64,000 nucleotides of DNA from Ceriagrion tenellum (taxonomy: Eukaryota; Arthropoda; Insecta; Odonata; Coenagrionidae). How positions within the stretch are numbered: position 1 is the stretch's first letter; each line of letters starts with the position of its first letter. Location of the stretch: NCBI GenBank assembly GCA_963169105.1, contig OY720635.1:161394976-161458975 (forward strand). Reading direction: 5' to 3'. Shown piece by piece: positions 11,493-23,656 of this stretch. The notes beneath the pieces were generated by a model. The model was not told the DNA's origin. It saw nothing but the letters and a program-made list of their open reading frames with translations, and did not search any database. A program made the position numbers and the translations under genes.

Positions 11493-12041
11493 TTAAGGTA
11501 GTCCAAGCGAGATAGTTCCCAAGTCACAATAGAGACCATATTCGAATTATACGTTTTAATTTCACCAGATGTAGGACACTTCAATTAAATATTGCATTGT
11601 TAATGGTGCATTAATATAGTTTTATATGACAGAAACGAAAATATCTAAATAAGTCTTTAACTTGATTCATTTTTTTTCGCGTGGTGCGTTTGAAACTCCT
11701 TCAAAACGGAAGGTTTTTTTGCTATAACCAAGAACCTATTGTGGTGACAATATGATTAATTTTCAAGAATAGTTTAGAAAACATGCAAACTACTCGCTGT
11801 TAGTTTATTACGAGACCTAAGTGTTAGAAATTCCTCATTTTGTGAATAAATTCTCTCTGGAGTGCATACACGTACCATTTCCCTTGTAAAATGGCTGGAA
11901 TTTTTTGGCAAATAACTCCGAAAGTAATGTGGTAAGGGGTAGAATTTTTGGTGTGATTGGATAGGAGATATATTTTTCTTTAAAATGAGACCAAATTAAT
12001 TGATTTCTAGGTTAAATGACTTTTCGCTCAAACTACCTTAA
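11493..12041. mobile_element. TTAA-flanked MITE, copy A
   Basis: The element is a 541-bp body (11497-12037) bounded by TTAA on both sides. It starts GGTAGTCCAAGCGAGATAG, and its right end read on the minus strand starts GGTAGTTTGAGCGAAAAG, giving a terminal inverted repeat of about 17 bp. It has no coding frame. Copies B (inverted) and C align over most of the length. Shared internal marks are GCATTATTAATGGTGCATTA-like sequence, AAACTCCTTCAAAACGGAAG and AAAGTAATGTGGTAAGGGG. TTAA target duplications are characteristic of piggyBac-type elements, but the GGTAGTCC tips are not the usual piggyBac CCC ends, so the superfamily is open. Confidence 0.85.
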
Positions 12042-15000
12042 CCTGAAGAAAATCGGAAAAAGTGAATGAGATCGAGAAAAGTTCGACTGAAGTCGTCAAT
12101 CGACGTGTCCTCGTGTCTGGACGCATTCGATTCGACGATCGGTGGGACAACGGCGGAGTGGCGTGTGGTTTTCTGTGAAGGAAGGAAGGAGGCCGGCCCG
12201 GCGTCTCTCGTCTTCCCCGCTCCAATCCCTCTTTGCTTAACCATCTGAGCATAAAATTGTCGGGGCCTCACTCTCCCGCCTCTCTTCAATCTTCCCTTGA
12301 TGGGAAAATTTCTCATTGGCGTGGGCGGGAATCCAGGCACAGGCGGAGAAGTGTGCATGTGAGCTTCTTCCGTAGGTTTGCAGGAGGGGATGGGGTGTCG
12401 GTATCCTGAAAGGTCGGGCGGGGAGGGCGGTGGGCGGGGAAGACGAAGGGGGGTAGGGAAATAGGTTGGTTGGTTGGAAGTGAGCGATCACGCTTGTCGC
12501 TCTCCTCGTCTGACGGTAGTCCCGTCGCCCGCCGTGCTCTCTCCCTCCGATGTCGCAGATCGCAGACCGGAGAAGCCCAAATCTAATCTTACAACGTCTA
12601 CATCTTTCGTCGTCGCGTTTAATATAACCTTAGGAAGCAGTTTTATGCAGATTAGCCTCGTTCTCCATCCTTGAAGGAAGACTTTTCCGCCTTCCCTTCA
12701 TCGTTTGAAAGGTTTCCGATATTAATTTTGCAGCCTTCGCTCTCTTTCGCGTCTGTTGTTTGACGGGAGTGCGCGTTCCGCGGCGGTCCAATTGTTATAT
12801 ATGTATATATATATATATATACACATATACATCTTAGACTTCAAACTTCAGCTGACTCGGAACGCTGTTGCGTTTCGAGCCGTTCTCACGCGCCGTGCAC
12901 TGGGAGGAGCAAGGGTACATATTTTGTTTTTCGATGGTATCGTTGGTTGTCCTTTTTTCGCGTCGCTCACTGACGCATTACGTACCTCGGGATCATACCC
13001 TTTCATCATGCCTTATTTCGCACTGAAAATAAATAATTCTCTCCGATTTTCGTTGTTTTCCTTATGTTGCCGTATTGAGTTCCCGGTCTTGGTAAACACT
13101 GTTTTCCCCCTAGAATAGCTTGTGCTCTCAATTCATTGACTTCCTAGTATTGTCTGGTATCGATTTACTTTAATGAGTGCCACCTAATCGTATCCATTTT
13201 TTTATTTCTCTAGCTTTATTATTACCCTCACCAGAGTATCATTAGACACAGGTGCTCTTCTTAATTGAAGTTAACTAATTTTGATGCGTTGCTTTTTAAG
13301 CTGCCTTTTTTTGCTGCCAGGTTTCCATACGGCTCGAAAAATCTCCTGCTACAGTGAGTCTTGCTCGATGTTCATTATTTTTCCATATCGCTGATTCTTG
13401 AGATGGCATTACCTACCTTGAAGTTGACTTTTCTAATCGAGACAAGTGGACTTTTCATATGTGGAATTACTATTCTTATAGCTGTTTTTTTTGGAATGTA
13501 GCACCTCCTTGCCATCGATTCTGAATCCTTGTAAAAAAAAGTCTCGTTTCGTTACTAATGCCGTCAATTAATCGCGCTTGCGTGCGAGCAGCGGTGCGTT
13601 GCCTTCCGTTGCTATTTTCTTTCATTTCTAGTGGATATAGGTAGGGATCGTGGTAAAATAAATGTGAGGTTTGTACCTTTCTGAATCTTATGGAAAACTT
13701 ATGAGTTGTCGTCGTCTTCCATGCATTTTGTTTTCTGCTGTCCTTAACTTAATCCTTAATTCTTTAACGGACCATATTTGCCCATGCAACATCCGGTCAT
13801 CTTATCATGTATGATCCTTTTCGACTTTTCATTACCTTAGCCATCAATATAGCTTTTACCGATTCGGAGGTTGTTAAAATAATGGTGGCGAAAGTTATTC
13901 ATGGAATGATCGATAGACATCAGTATACGCCCCCATCTGTGACTTGATGCATTTTTCTTTTCGACCCCGCCTATCAAAAGGCGCGAAGTGCCCTGGCACG
14001 CTATTCGCTCCGACGTTCCCTCCTCCCCGACCTCTCCCCTCCCACCTGCCTCATTCCCTTGCCCCGTCCCCTTCCCTCATTAACTCGCGCCCACATTAAC
14101 TGATTTCAGCACTCCATTTTAATTTGGCTCCCACTTTAGCTAATTAACCGCGCCACATATTTCCCGAACTGCTTCTTCAATACTTGGAAACTCTCTTCCT
14201 TTTCATTCAGTGGTGTACTCTAATAATACGGAAGTCTGCCTTTATTTACCTCTTGGTTTTATTACCATTGCTTTCACTCATTATGGTGTCCGAATTTTTA
14301 TTTCCGAATTATTCCTTTAAACATGAATATTGAGGCTTGAGGCAATGTGATTGGTGTTGACCGAACAATTAGTGAAATGTCATCAACTTCTAAAACAGTA
14401 AGAAAACTTTTCAACAAAATTACGACCAGAAAATGAATGATAAATTTTATACTTATTTCAACTCAAGAGCGACTTTTCCTTTTATGAAACTCTTAGCTTG
14501 GATACATGCCTTTTTATGTTTCATCCGGTAACCCTTCTCAATATTGAAGTGCATTCTACTATGCCATTTCCAATATGTCTGACAAATTATAATGTCAAAC
14601 TTATTAACATATTAACTTAATGTAATTATTTCAGTTTTAATCTTTGACGTTTCAGCCACTACTGTGAATCCTTTTCCTAACTCAACGTTGGAGATAAGAT
14701 GAGAATGATTAAAGGTGAAGACGTTGATAGAATGCGTGCTGAGATAAGGTTCGTCTCTCTAGTCTAAATAGCTATGCTGCGAAACTTGAGTACGTACTAA
14801 CGGAAAATAAGAATTGTCGGAAAATAACTTATTAGATCGCTCAGGAATACTTCATTACCTCTGACCTCAGCTTTTTTCAGGGGTTATGGCATTTCGCGGT
14901 AATTTCCCGCAGAAGGAAAGTTTTTTCATGAAAGCGTGTCCCAACCCTCTTATCCGGTTCCAGTCAGCTCTCCCGCAACCCCTGGATTTTGGCCGATCGG

Positions 15001-18000
15001 GTTCTTCAGGGTTTGTGGGGAAGAGTGGGGCGTCGGGCGTCGAGCAAGTCGGTCCACCACACTCCCGAGTTCGGTAAAAACGTGACTCGCTGTCCTTAAA
15101 CGTCCCCGCAACGCGTCCTCTCTCCTGCCCTCGACCACGGCGCCACCGTCCCTCGCAAGGAAGGAACAAGGAAACAAGGTCTCGCGGCAAAGTGGACGTA
15201 TTATGCCGGCGACTTTAAAAGCGTATGTATGCCCCTTACTTAATTTTCCACCGTTTCGGTCCGACAAATTTCTCTCTCCACTGTTTTATTCTTTCTCGTT
15301 TTTTCTCTCGCTGGAAGGGTTGGGAGTGAAGTGGGTGGGGGGGTTGGAGGAGGAGATTGTGGAGAGTGGTAGGGGAATGGGATGTGTGTGGGGGGGGGGG
15401 GGGTTGGTGGAGATTGCCTCGTCTCTCCCACCCCTCACCTCGGCGTGAATAATGCTTGTAAATTGGTTCATTTGGGCCGGGAGCACAAACTTCCTCCTGC
15501 ATTCCGCATCCCAATGGGTGCACTTTACCTTGCTGTTCCACGGTTACCATTAATTTGGGTGCCGGTCGTGGGAGAGGTGGGCGGAGGAGAGGGGGGAAAG
15601 GAGTGGAACAGGCCTCTTTTTCTTTTTACTTTTATTCGAAGCATTTCCCACCCACCCTCCTAAGCTTCCTCTTCTCGCGCGCGCGTCGGCCCGTCCTATT
15701 CCCTGGTCCCTCCCACTGGCATTTCCCAATTTTTGCCCCGGTCCCCTAAAGGAAGAAGAAATGGCAAATTGCACGACAAGCCTTCCTTCCCCTCCACCCG
15801 ACTTGCCTCCTTCCCCCGGTCTCTTTGAACCCGCCCGACCATCACCCTTTGCCCCCCCACCGCCTTCCCATCTACTCCTGGCCACATAATGCCATCATCT
15901 GGTAATCTCATTCTTCCAGCAATCCGGCTTCTTCCGAGAGTTTCTCCTCTCCCCCCTCCCCGCCGCGATAAAAAGTTTCTTCGTCCTTTTTTCCCTCCCA
16001 CCTGCCTCTCTCCATTCTCCTACAACCCTCTTCTCTCTCTCTCTCTCCCGCAACAATTCTTCTATCCGTTCCAACAAAGCCACTGGGGTACGCGCGTTAT
16101 GTCAAATTCTTAATCCTTTTTTCGTTGTTTCAGGCGACCGTCGTGTTTTCGCTCATTGCCGTTTCTTGTCGGCGTGGAAAATGAAATACCCCTTTGGAAA
16201 ACCTCTGCGGGCACTTACGCGAGGTGAACGTTAGTTCGCAAAATCATTAGCAGTCATCAATCCGGAGATTGATTTGCAGAAGCTCTCAATTCCTCTCACT
16301 TCTCTGCTAACAGCTTCGTTCTTCCATTGTTATTTACTTTGATGTCCTTCGTTATTTGCTTGAATCATATTGTTGGTCTTTCTCTACGACTCTTCCCATC
16401 TGTTTCTTTTTCAAACACTGTTTTCATTTGGCTTTTGTTTCGCAAATATTACGTTGAGGATCAAATACTTGGGCCATCACTCAAACCAAACTGGTGGAAT
16501 TAAATTTGCAAAAACCTTGGAATTTCTTTCGACGCTTTAGCATTTTTGTACCAATTACTTTTATGAACCTATTGGAGTAAGAATGTTGATGCTTGACTCG
16601 TTCGCGCAATCCTTTTCGCGAGCAAATATCGACGTGCGATTAATCGATTTTTTTTTCCGTCAACCATTCCGTTGGACGCCGGTACTTGCGTGTCTATCTC
16701 GCTCTTGAAATATCCGCATGGGGCCGGAAAATATGAGCGAATGCTTGACTGAGGAACTCGAGAGGAATTGAATGGCTGCGATTCTGTTTTTTTTGCGTTT
16801 TCGGTTTCAAGTCTGACGAACGTGAATTCCGCGAGCGAGGGAACGAGGGCGCTTCTTGTGCTCTGGAACCGGCATCTGGATCGGGCGACCCGCGCGCTGA
16901 GTGGAACTCGTTTCGAGTAGACTTCAGCGGGCAACGGACTGCGACCGACAATTTTTTTAAGGCACCCTTTTGAGATTGGAAGTATATCGGGCCAAATTCA
17001 AAATTCCGTCCGAAAATAAAGTCTTTGTTTTTATTCCGATGCCAAAGCACAATGGAAACGCTGCTGTGCAGCTCCAGCGGCATATTTTTTACTAAGCATT
17101 TTACGATGTGTTAACAAATAAAATGTGGAATCCGTCATCACCGTATCAACTCTGTCCAACATCATATCCATCAACAAATCTCGTAAATCTGTCATATTAT
17201 CACCATTCTTTGCCTATGAAACTTTGCTGGCAGATTGCTATTATTTCGTATGTGTTGCTCGAAAATATAACGGAGGAGTTACCGACTTGGAAGTCATGGA
17301 ATGCCTTACATGGTGAATCGAAGCCCTGAAAAGTTGATCGTGGTCAACATGTTCTTCAATGGAATGCGATTGAAAAAATTATGATGAACGCAAAAAATTG
17401 TATTTGTAGTTAATATATACATGTACATAAATTAATATCATATCTAAAGTCTATGTTTGTGCGACTCTTATTGTTAGATTTATTTCAAGGGGATGTCGCT
17501 TTCCTCTTCAGGGTGAACGACCCTTGATTGTCTCCTCGTAATTCTACTCTTTTTGGGCGCTTAATGGCGAATAGGTTTTGCCGTGAACATCTTGAAGAGA
17601 GGTTAGAATGACCGCAGAAGTTCCTTTTTTTGTTGAGGATGGAAAATTGAATCGGCCTTGCCATCGTTTCGCTCTTCGGTGTGGTGTCTTTCGAGGGGAT
17701 GTCTTTCAGAGAATCGCAATCCACTCGTGTTCACTCTCTTCTTCCCTGCGTTCCCGTCGCTGGATTGGCGACGATGGTGCTTAGTTGATCTCAAGTCTCG
17801 TGGGAGAGGGAACGGTAATCATAGCAACTATTTTACTGCCCACCCCTCAGCCCTGGTGCCCATTCTTCCTCTGATGGCGATCGCCCATAGTCCCATTTCA
17901 TCTTCGTCTTCTTGCACTTGGTTTCGCCCATTGATGTGGACGCCGTTGCTTTGTTATCCTCGCCATGGGGATCTCTTCCTCCCTTTTCCTCTCTTACTTC

Positions 18001-18578
18001 TGTTGTTTCCCTTACTGGCTTCTCCTAGGACTCGATTCTGTTCGGAAAGACAACACTTGAGAGCCGCTTCGAGATCGGCTGGCGAGCCAAATGCTTACCC
18101 CTCACCCTCTTCTCACTCGGTTGTACGGCGGGCGCAGCAGTAGGCTGCATCAATTGTGGTGCGCTGCAAGTCTTGTCTTGGACAAAGTGCCCTGGAGAAC
18201 CCCACTACTCCTGTCTGCTGCACCTTGATAGTCTTATTTGTGCCGACTCCCGGAAACTTCACGATGAACGCAAGTGAATATCTGCAAACCGCGTCCATCG
18301 GAGGAAAGCCTGTTTTCGTTTTCCAATTATTTTTCGAAACCTTTCCGTTCCATTTTATTGCTCCAGGGAGTATTTTGGAGTACTGGGTATCTCTCAAGCA
18401 GGCTTCATTCAACGAAGGAGCGTATCGATGAAACATTGTCAAAATAGTTTCACGTTTGTAGATGTCGGATTATTCTTGTAATGAACTTAGAAATTTTTTA
18501 CCCGCTTTAATTTGAAACTATTTGATTCACTTGGAACTGAAATGCAACAAAAACTTATTTGCTTCATTATTAGTACTT
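12042..18578 (+). other. Intronic or unassigned sequence
   Basis: This stretch contains a TA/CA-rich microsatellite (12795-12832), a 14-base G run (15390-15403) and C/T-rich tracts around 14010-14080 and 15630-16060. Several CAG sites follow T-rich runs, for example at 16133. None opens into a frame with a recognisable domain. Confidence 0.45.
12795..12832 (+). repeat. TA/CA-rich microsatellite
   Basis: Alternating AT with GT/AC interruptions over 38 bp. Confidence 0.9.
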
Positions 18579-18656
18579 ATAAATTTTTTACAGAATTGTT
18601 CATCATAAATGTTTTACAGAATTGTTCATCATAAATTTTTTACAGAATTGTTCATC
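18579..18656 (+). repeat. 26-bp tandem repeat, 3 copies
   Basis: Three adjacent 26-bp units (18579, 18605, 18631) are identical except for one T-to-G change in unit 2. Each contains a T run followed by ACAG, GAATTGTTCATC being the right part. The near identity suggests a recent expansion. Confidence 0.95.
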
Positions 18657-21600
18657 CAATTAAGTATTCTCTCGGTACAATATAGGTTTTATTGAAAGCA
18701 CGAGAACATCCTAAAGATTTCCAAAAACCTTTCAGGGCCCTACGTACCTCATTTCTTTGTCTCATCATATGACCTACCTTTCTTCATCCCGTCCATAAAA
18801 CCTTCTCTTTCTTCCCCACTTGCACAACATCCTTCCATCTATCATGGTCTTGAGCTACCTATCGCCCCTTAATACTTCCCAGGGTAGGTGACCTCTAGTC
18901 ACCTACCCCGCATACCTATGAATTCGCATTATAATAGCGTCGTGAAAATCATTTAATGACTTCCTTTTCTACTTTCCTTTTAAAGATACTCATGGCTTCA
19001 TAATGAATTTGCTTGATCATTGTTCTCCTTTGAAGGCATTACGCCTCTGCAGCCCTCGCTCATTATAAATTTTCCAACATTTTCGAATACTTCGGCATTA
19101 AAGAGTAACCGAGGTTCGCTGGCAAAACGTTTGGCGTCATTACTATCGTATATCTTGTGCGTCAAACACCGTTTCTAATGTCTGTTTCAGGGTAGGGATT
19201 GAATCTAAGGATGGTATAGGTTGAACCGTACACCCTTCATCCATCTTGACTTTCGTGCACTTGTGCAATTTTTTGCTCGCGTTCGCCGGACGAGGGACTA
19301 ATTCCTCCCGCCCCACCACCCACGCCCCCCTTGGCCCGGGGCGGTGGATGGCACCTTCCATTTCCTAGGCCTTCCATTCTCTTCGCCCCCTGCTATCAAT
19401 CCCCACCCACGTGGCCCCCTTTGCTTCTTCCCCCGCCCTCAACCGCTCGCACGACCACCCGACTCCACATCCGCCCACCCTCTGCCACACTCTCCATCTC
19501 CGCTCCGGCCTGTTTCCTATCTTCACTGTCGCTGGCTGTTATGTTGTGGGAAAATTATGCGTAGAAGAGGAAGTTGGATGATGATTACGCTCGTTCGTCT
19601 TTCTCTGAAGATTGCGATTCTCAACCTATTGGTTCGATTTCCATGTGCTGCTGTGTACTTCGTACCTAATTTTGTGTTCAGGCAGGTGTCGGCGCTTTCT
19701 TTTATGATTTATTGACATGGAAGACAATTCAGCGCCAATTTCAAATGGATTCTATACACCCTGCCTGGAACTGTTTATTATCTTCTTTTTGTACATTTAT
19801 TATGGAAACTTCAGTATAACCTTTGTAACTACTAACTTGTTTATTTCAAAATGTAAAAATAAAATTTTAGTATTTTTCATTACAGAAGGAAAACACGAGA
19901 AAAATAATTCTTTACGTCATTCTTCCGTCCAGTAAACGATTCAAATTGAGTTGTCGAGTCGCATGAACATGAACGTTTCACATTCCAGATATCGTGCGAC
20001 TTATTTAGGCTACTGTAAGTCAACCTATTTGTTTTACTGAGCTTAGCCGTCCTTTCGTATTTGCTTCCCTGTCGAATGTGTCAATGCCAATCCACGAATA
20101 CAAATGGCCCGCTCCTACTCTGTCTCTATACTTTCGTCGGTGCACTGGTTGGGTTTAGTTGACCGAGTACCTTTCAGTTATTTAGTCGCTGCTCCAAACG
20201 TGAAAGGGGAGCAGGATGGCAAGCGGAACAACTTCGGGTGATGATGGGAGGTCATTATGAGGAGATGGTAGGGATCAGAGAGGGGGCGGAGGGTATTCGA
20301 AGTGCATGTGTGGTACTTGTAGAGCATGGTCCAGAGGACCGGAGAACACCGTCGGGCGCTCTCGTGAACCCGGTAGAACAGAGGACGGTCGGGTAGCGCG
20401 CCCAATGGCGTTTCCGAGAGAATGCCGGTAGAATTTTTTGTTGCTCTCTGATTAGTTTCAAGGTGGCATGGGTTGCTTGGGAGGAACTTGGGGGGATCCT
20501 TTAAGGTGCCTAGTAAGGTGGAAATGGAGGCAGTGAGGAGGCGGGCATAACTTGGAAGGGGGGCGGGGGGGGCGAGCGAGGCGGCTGTCGGATGCGTAAT
20601 TTACATGGGGGCCCTCGTCCGCTCGCTCAATGAAAAGGGTGTTTTGTGATGTTTGCCGGGTCATTAGTGATCCATCCTCTGCCATCCCTCCCCCTCGCCT
20701 CACCCTCCCTTGTCACCTGCCTTCCCCCACCACCTCCCCGCCTCCCCCTGCATCCACCACCCCTCTTTCTCTTTGGCGTGGCATTTTGACGTGGCTAATA
20801 ACCCCTTGCGATGGCCTATAAAAAAATATTGCATAAACCCGGATTTATGCCCGCCTTCCCGTCGGCACGAATAAATTTTATGTCCTTTCCAGTTCGAATT
20901 TGATACGTGCGCGTGCATACGTGTGCTTTGTGTGTTTGTCCGAGTGTTTGGCCGTATTACCAGCTGAGTGCATTTCGAATGTGCCCGGACGACGGGAATA
21001 TTTGTGTCCGCCGAAGTGCGTATTTTTTTTGTTTTAAAACCACTGCAATGCATCGCGAGTTGAGTGGTAATGGCTGTTTTAAGGCGCCTGAGAGGTCGCA
21101 TTCTATTCACATATTCCGTCTCTCCGTGATGGCTTTAGGTTCTCATCGTCGACGAATTATTTGTCCAACTGTCGAAGAACCGTCAGCGTGTTAAAATGTT
21201 CAATGGCATCTTACTTTACTGCCGAATCGTGCGATTTTTTCAATCTTCCCATGCTTACAAAGCAGAATTAATGAGTAATTTAGATTAGCATTCCCGAATG
21301 AATATACCGGCTAATCATTACTGATTAACACCCATTTTGTAGACCTTTGGGCTTCCGGGAAGTCTATAATTTTTTTCTCGGGGTCATGGTATTGTGATGA
21401 CCAGAGGCACTAGAAAGGAAATGAACGGATACGATTAATTTTCGAAGTCGCGTAACTGCATTTCGAACCTCGGGGAGAGCCGCTTTTATGCTTGGGGAAT
21501 CAGGCAATCGTGCGGTGATATTAAAAACCAAAAGTTTATTAGTGAACTCAGAGCAAGTATTCACCTTTTCGTTAAAAAAAATGCAGATTCCCTGTCCCAT

Positions 21601-23576
21601 AAAAAGTTTCCTTGAAGGCACCACCTTTAAGGCACTTGGAGAAAAAAATTTATGTGCCCTTTGTTTTATGGTCTACTTGTGAATGGAAATTCGAAAAACT
21701 CGGGAAGAGTTGATAGAGCGGACATCGAACGAATTAAAAGGAGCAGATGGGGCGAGGTGGCAATGGGGAGATTTTTAGGGGGTAGTGGCGGATGATGGGG
21801 GGAGGGAGGGAGAAGAGAGGAGGAGAGTGGCTGGAGGTCGTTCTTCGGTGTTGGTTTAACGGGACGAGGTGGGTGGGAGAATGGAGCGGGTCACCCGGAT
21901 GGGATACGGGTAGGGGCGAGAGATAATGGGATAAAAAAATGACGGTGAAAGGCCGTGTTAAGGGACATCGTCAACTTTTAGATTACCTCTGTTGCAGTCA
22001 CTTGAGTGAGCGGAATGAAATGGTTCGGAGGGAGAGGGATGAGGAGGAGGGGGGGAATGGCAGCAGGGGCGATGAGGGTTCTGGAGAATGGATGGATTGG
22101 TGCTCGCTGGTGGTTATAATAGGGAAGTTAGGAATCGAGGAGGGGAGAGGGTTGCCGCGGGAATAATAAGCTCCCGTGGAAGTCATAATGGGCGGGGATA
22201 GGTTTTATTTTTCCTCTCTCATCCTCCTCGTCGGATCAGGTTGGGTGGAAAATGAGCCGGCTCAGATAATATGCGTGTAATAATCTGTCTCCTTGTAGCT
22301 GCTGCTCGGCGATGTGCAGGGAATTAATGCTTCGAAGAATACGTGTTGAAGCGGCGGTCGATGGCCTTCTTACCGTTCCAGCGTTTCATATTATCGAATA
22401 GATAGGAGGAGAGTTGAGAACACCGAATTATTTTACGATGGTCGATTTTCCACATCAGTTTTCAAAGAGACTTTTTTATGAACGAGGTCCATTATTATTG
22501 AGCAAGCCGTATCTTTCGTTGTTTACTTCCCTTCAGTACAACTTTTAAATCGTTGGTCTATATATTGCTTCAATATTTTACTTAATAATTTTCGTGGTAA
22601 AGAGATATCCTAACCACACCGAAAAATCTCTTTGAAGGGTAAGTGGGTCAAAGGTTGGAAAGTGGCCATTTTTTCTGAAAAAATAAATTTTGTTCTTTCT
22701 TAATAATTTGCAGACTCAAGTTGCACTCTATACATGGTGGAAACCCGTCAAATGAAATGATTTTTCCCTTTGTGTGTTTCACTCTTTTCTCTCGTTACAG
22801 ACCTTGATTTCGGTAATGACAGTTGGCTGTAAAATAATTACTAACATAAATAAACAGGGACGTTAAGTGTCGAAACAATGGTCGGCTACAGTAAAAAATA
22901 GGTATGTACAAAGCAATAAATAATTTCATCACAGCCCGTTTAAGCGTAGCAATGGCATCTCGACTCGTTTTCAAGGGAGCCCAACCCAGAACTGTGGATG
23001 TTTATTCCAATCCTTAGGTGCACCCTCTGTTTCGGAGAGGGGGTGGATGGGGGATGGGCGTGGGAGGGTGGGGGTGGGAGGAAAGGCAACTCGGAAGAGG
23101 GCGCGAGTCACGGATTCCGTACCCTCTCCATCACGCGTCGGTACTCCCCATCTCTCGCCACCCACCCCACCCCCCCTATCTATCTATCTCCCGCACCCTT
23201 ATTCGCCTCTCCTACCGAACACCCTTAAAATATCCACCCCCGCTCGCACACCCCACCGCGCCGCCGCATGCGTACACACCTCAGAGATGGCGTTGTTTTC
23301 GTTTCGGAGGGCGGGTTTTTGAGTTTGTGACGGAGGAGAGGCGGGTAGAGGCGAAAGGGCGCCCTCTTCCGATGCTCACTTTCCACGTTTGCTTTAGCGC
23401 CCCACCCTCCCTCCTAACTCCCCTCCCCCTCTATTTTAATTAATCCATATCGTCCCAGACGCCTCAGGGGGGTTTCTCCTCTGTCCCCCCCTCTCTGCTC
23501 CCCCCCCCTCTGCTCCTGCTCTCTACACACTCCCTTGGTGTGTATCACCACGTTGGATCGAGAATCGGTAGGTGAG
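18657..23576 (+). other. Intronic or unassigned sequence
   Basis: C-rich segments (19300-19520, 20680-20780), G-rich segments (21770-22170, 23030-23100) and AT-rich unique sequence. There is a short TATC run near 23178. No exon recognised. Confidence 0.45.
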
Positions 23577-23656
23577 TCCCTCCCCCCTCCCTCCCTCCCC
23601 CTCCTCCCCCCTCCTCCCCTCTCCTCCTCTTTCCTCTCTCCTCCTCCCCCCCCCTC
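23577..23656 (+). repeat. 80-nt uninterrupted pyrimidine tract
   Basis: Every base is C or T, in irregular CCT/CCCT/CTC words with partial mirror symmetry. Such tracts can adopt triplex (H-DNA) structures. Confidence 0.9.
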
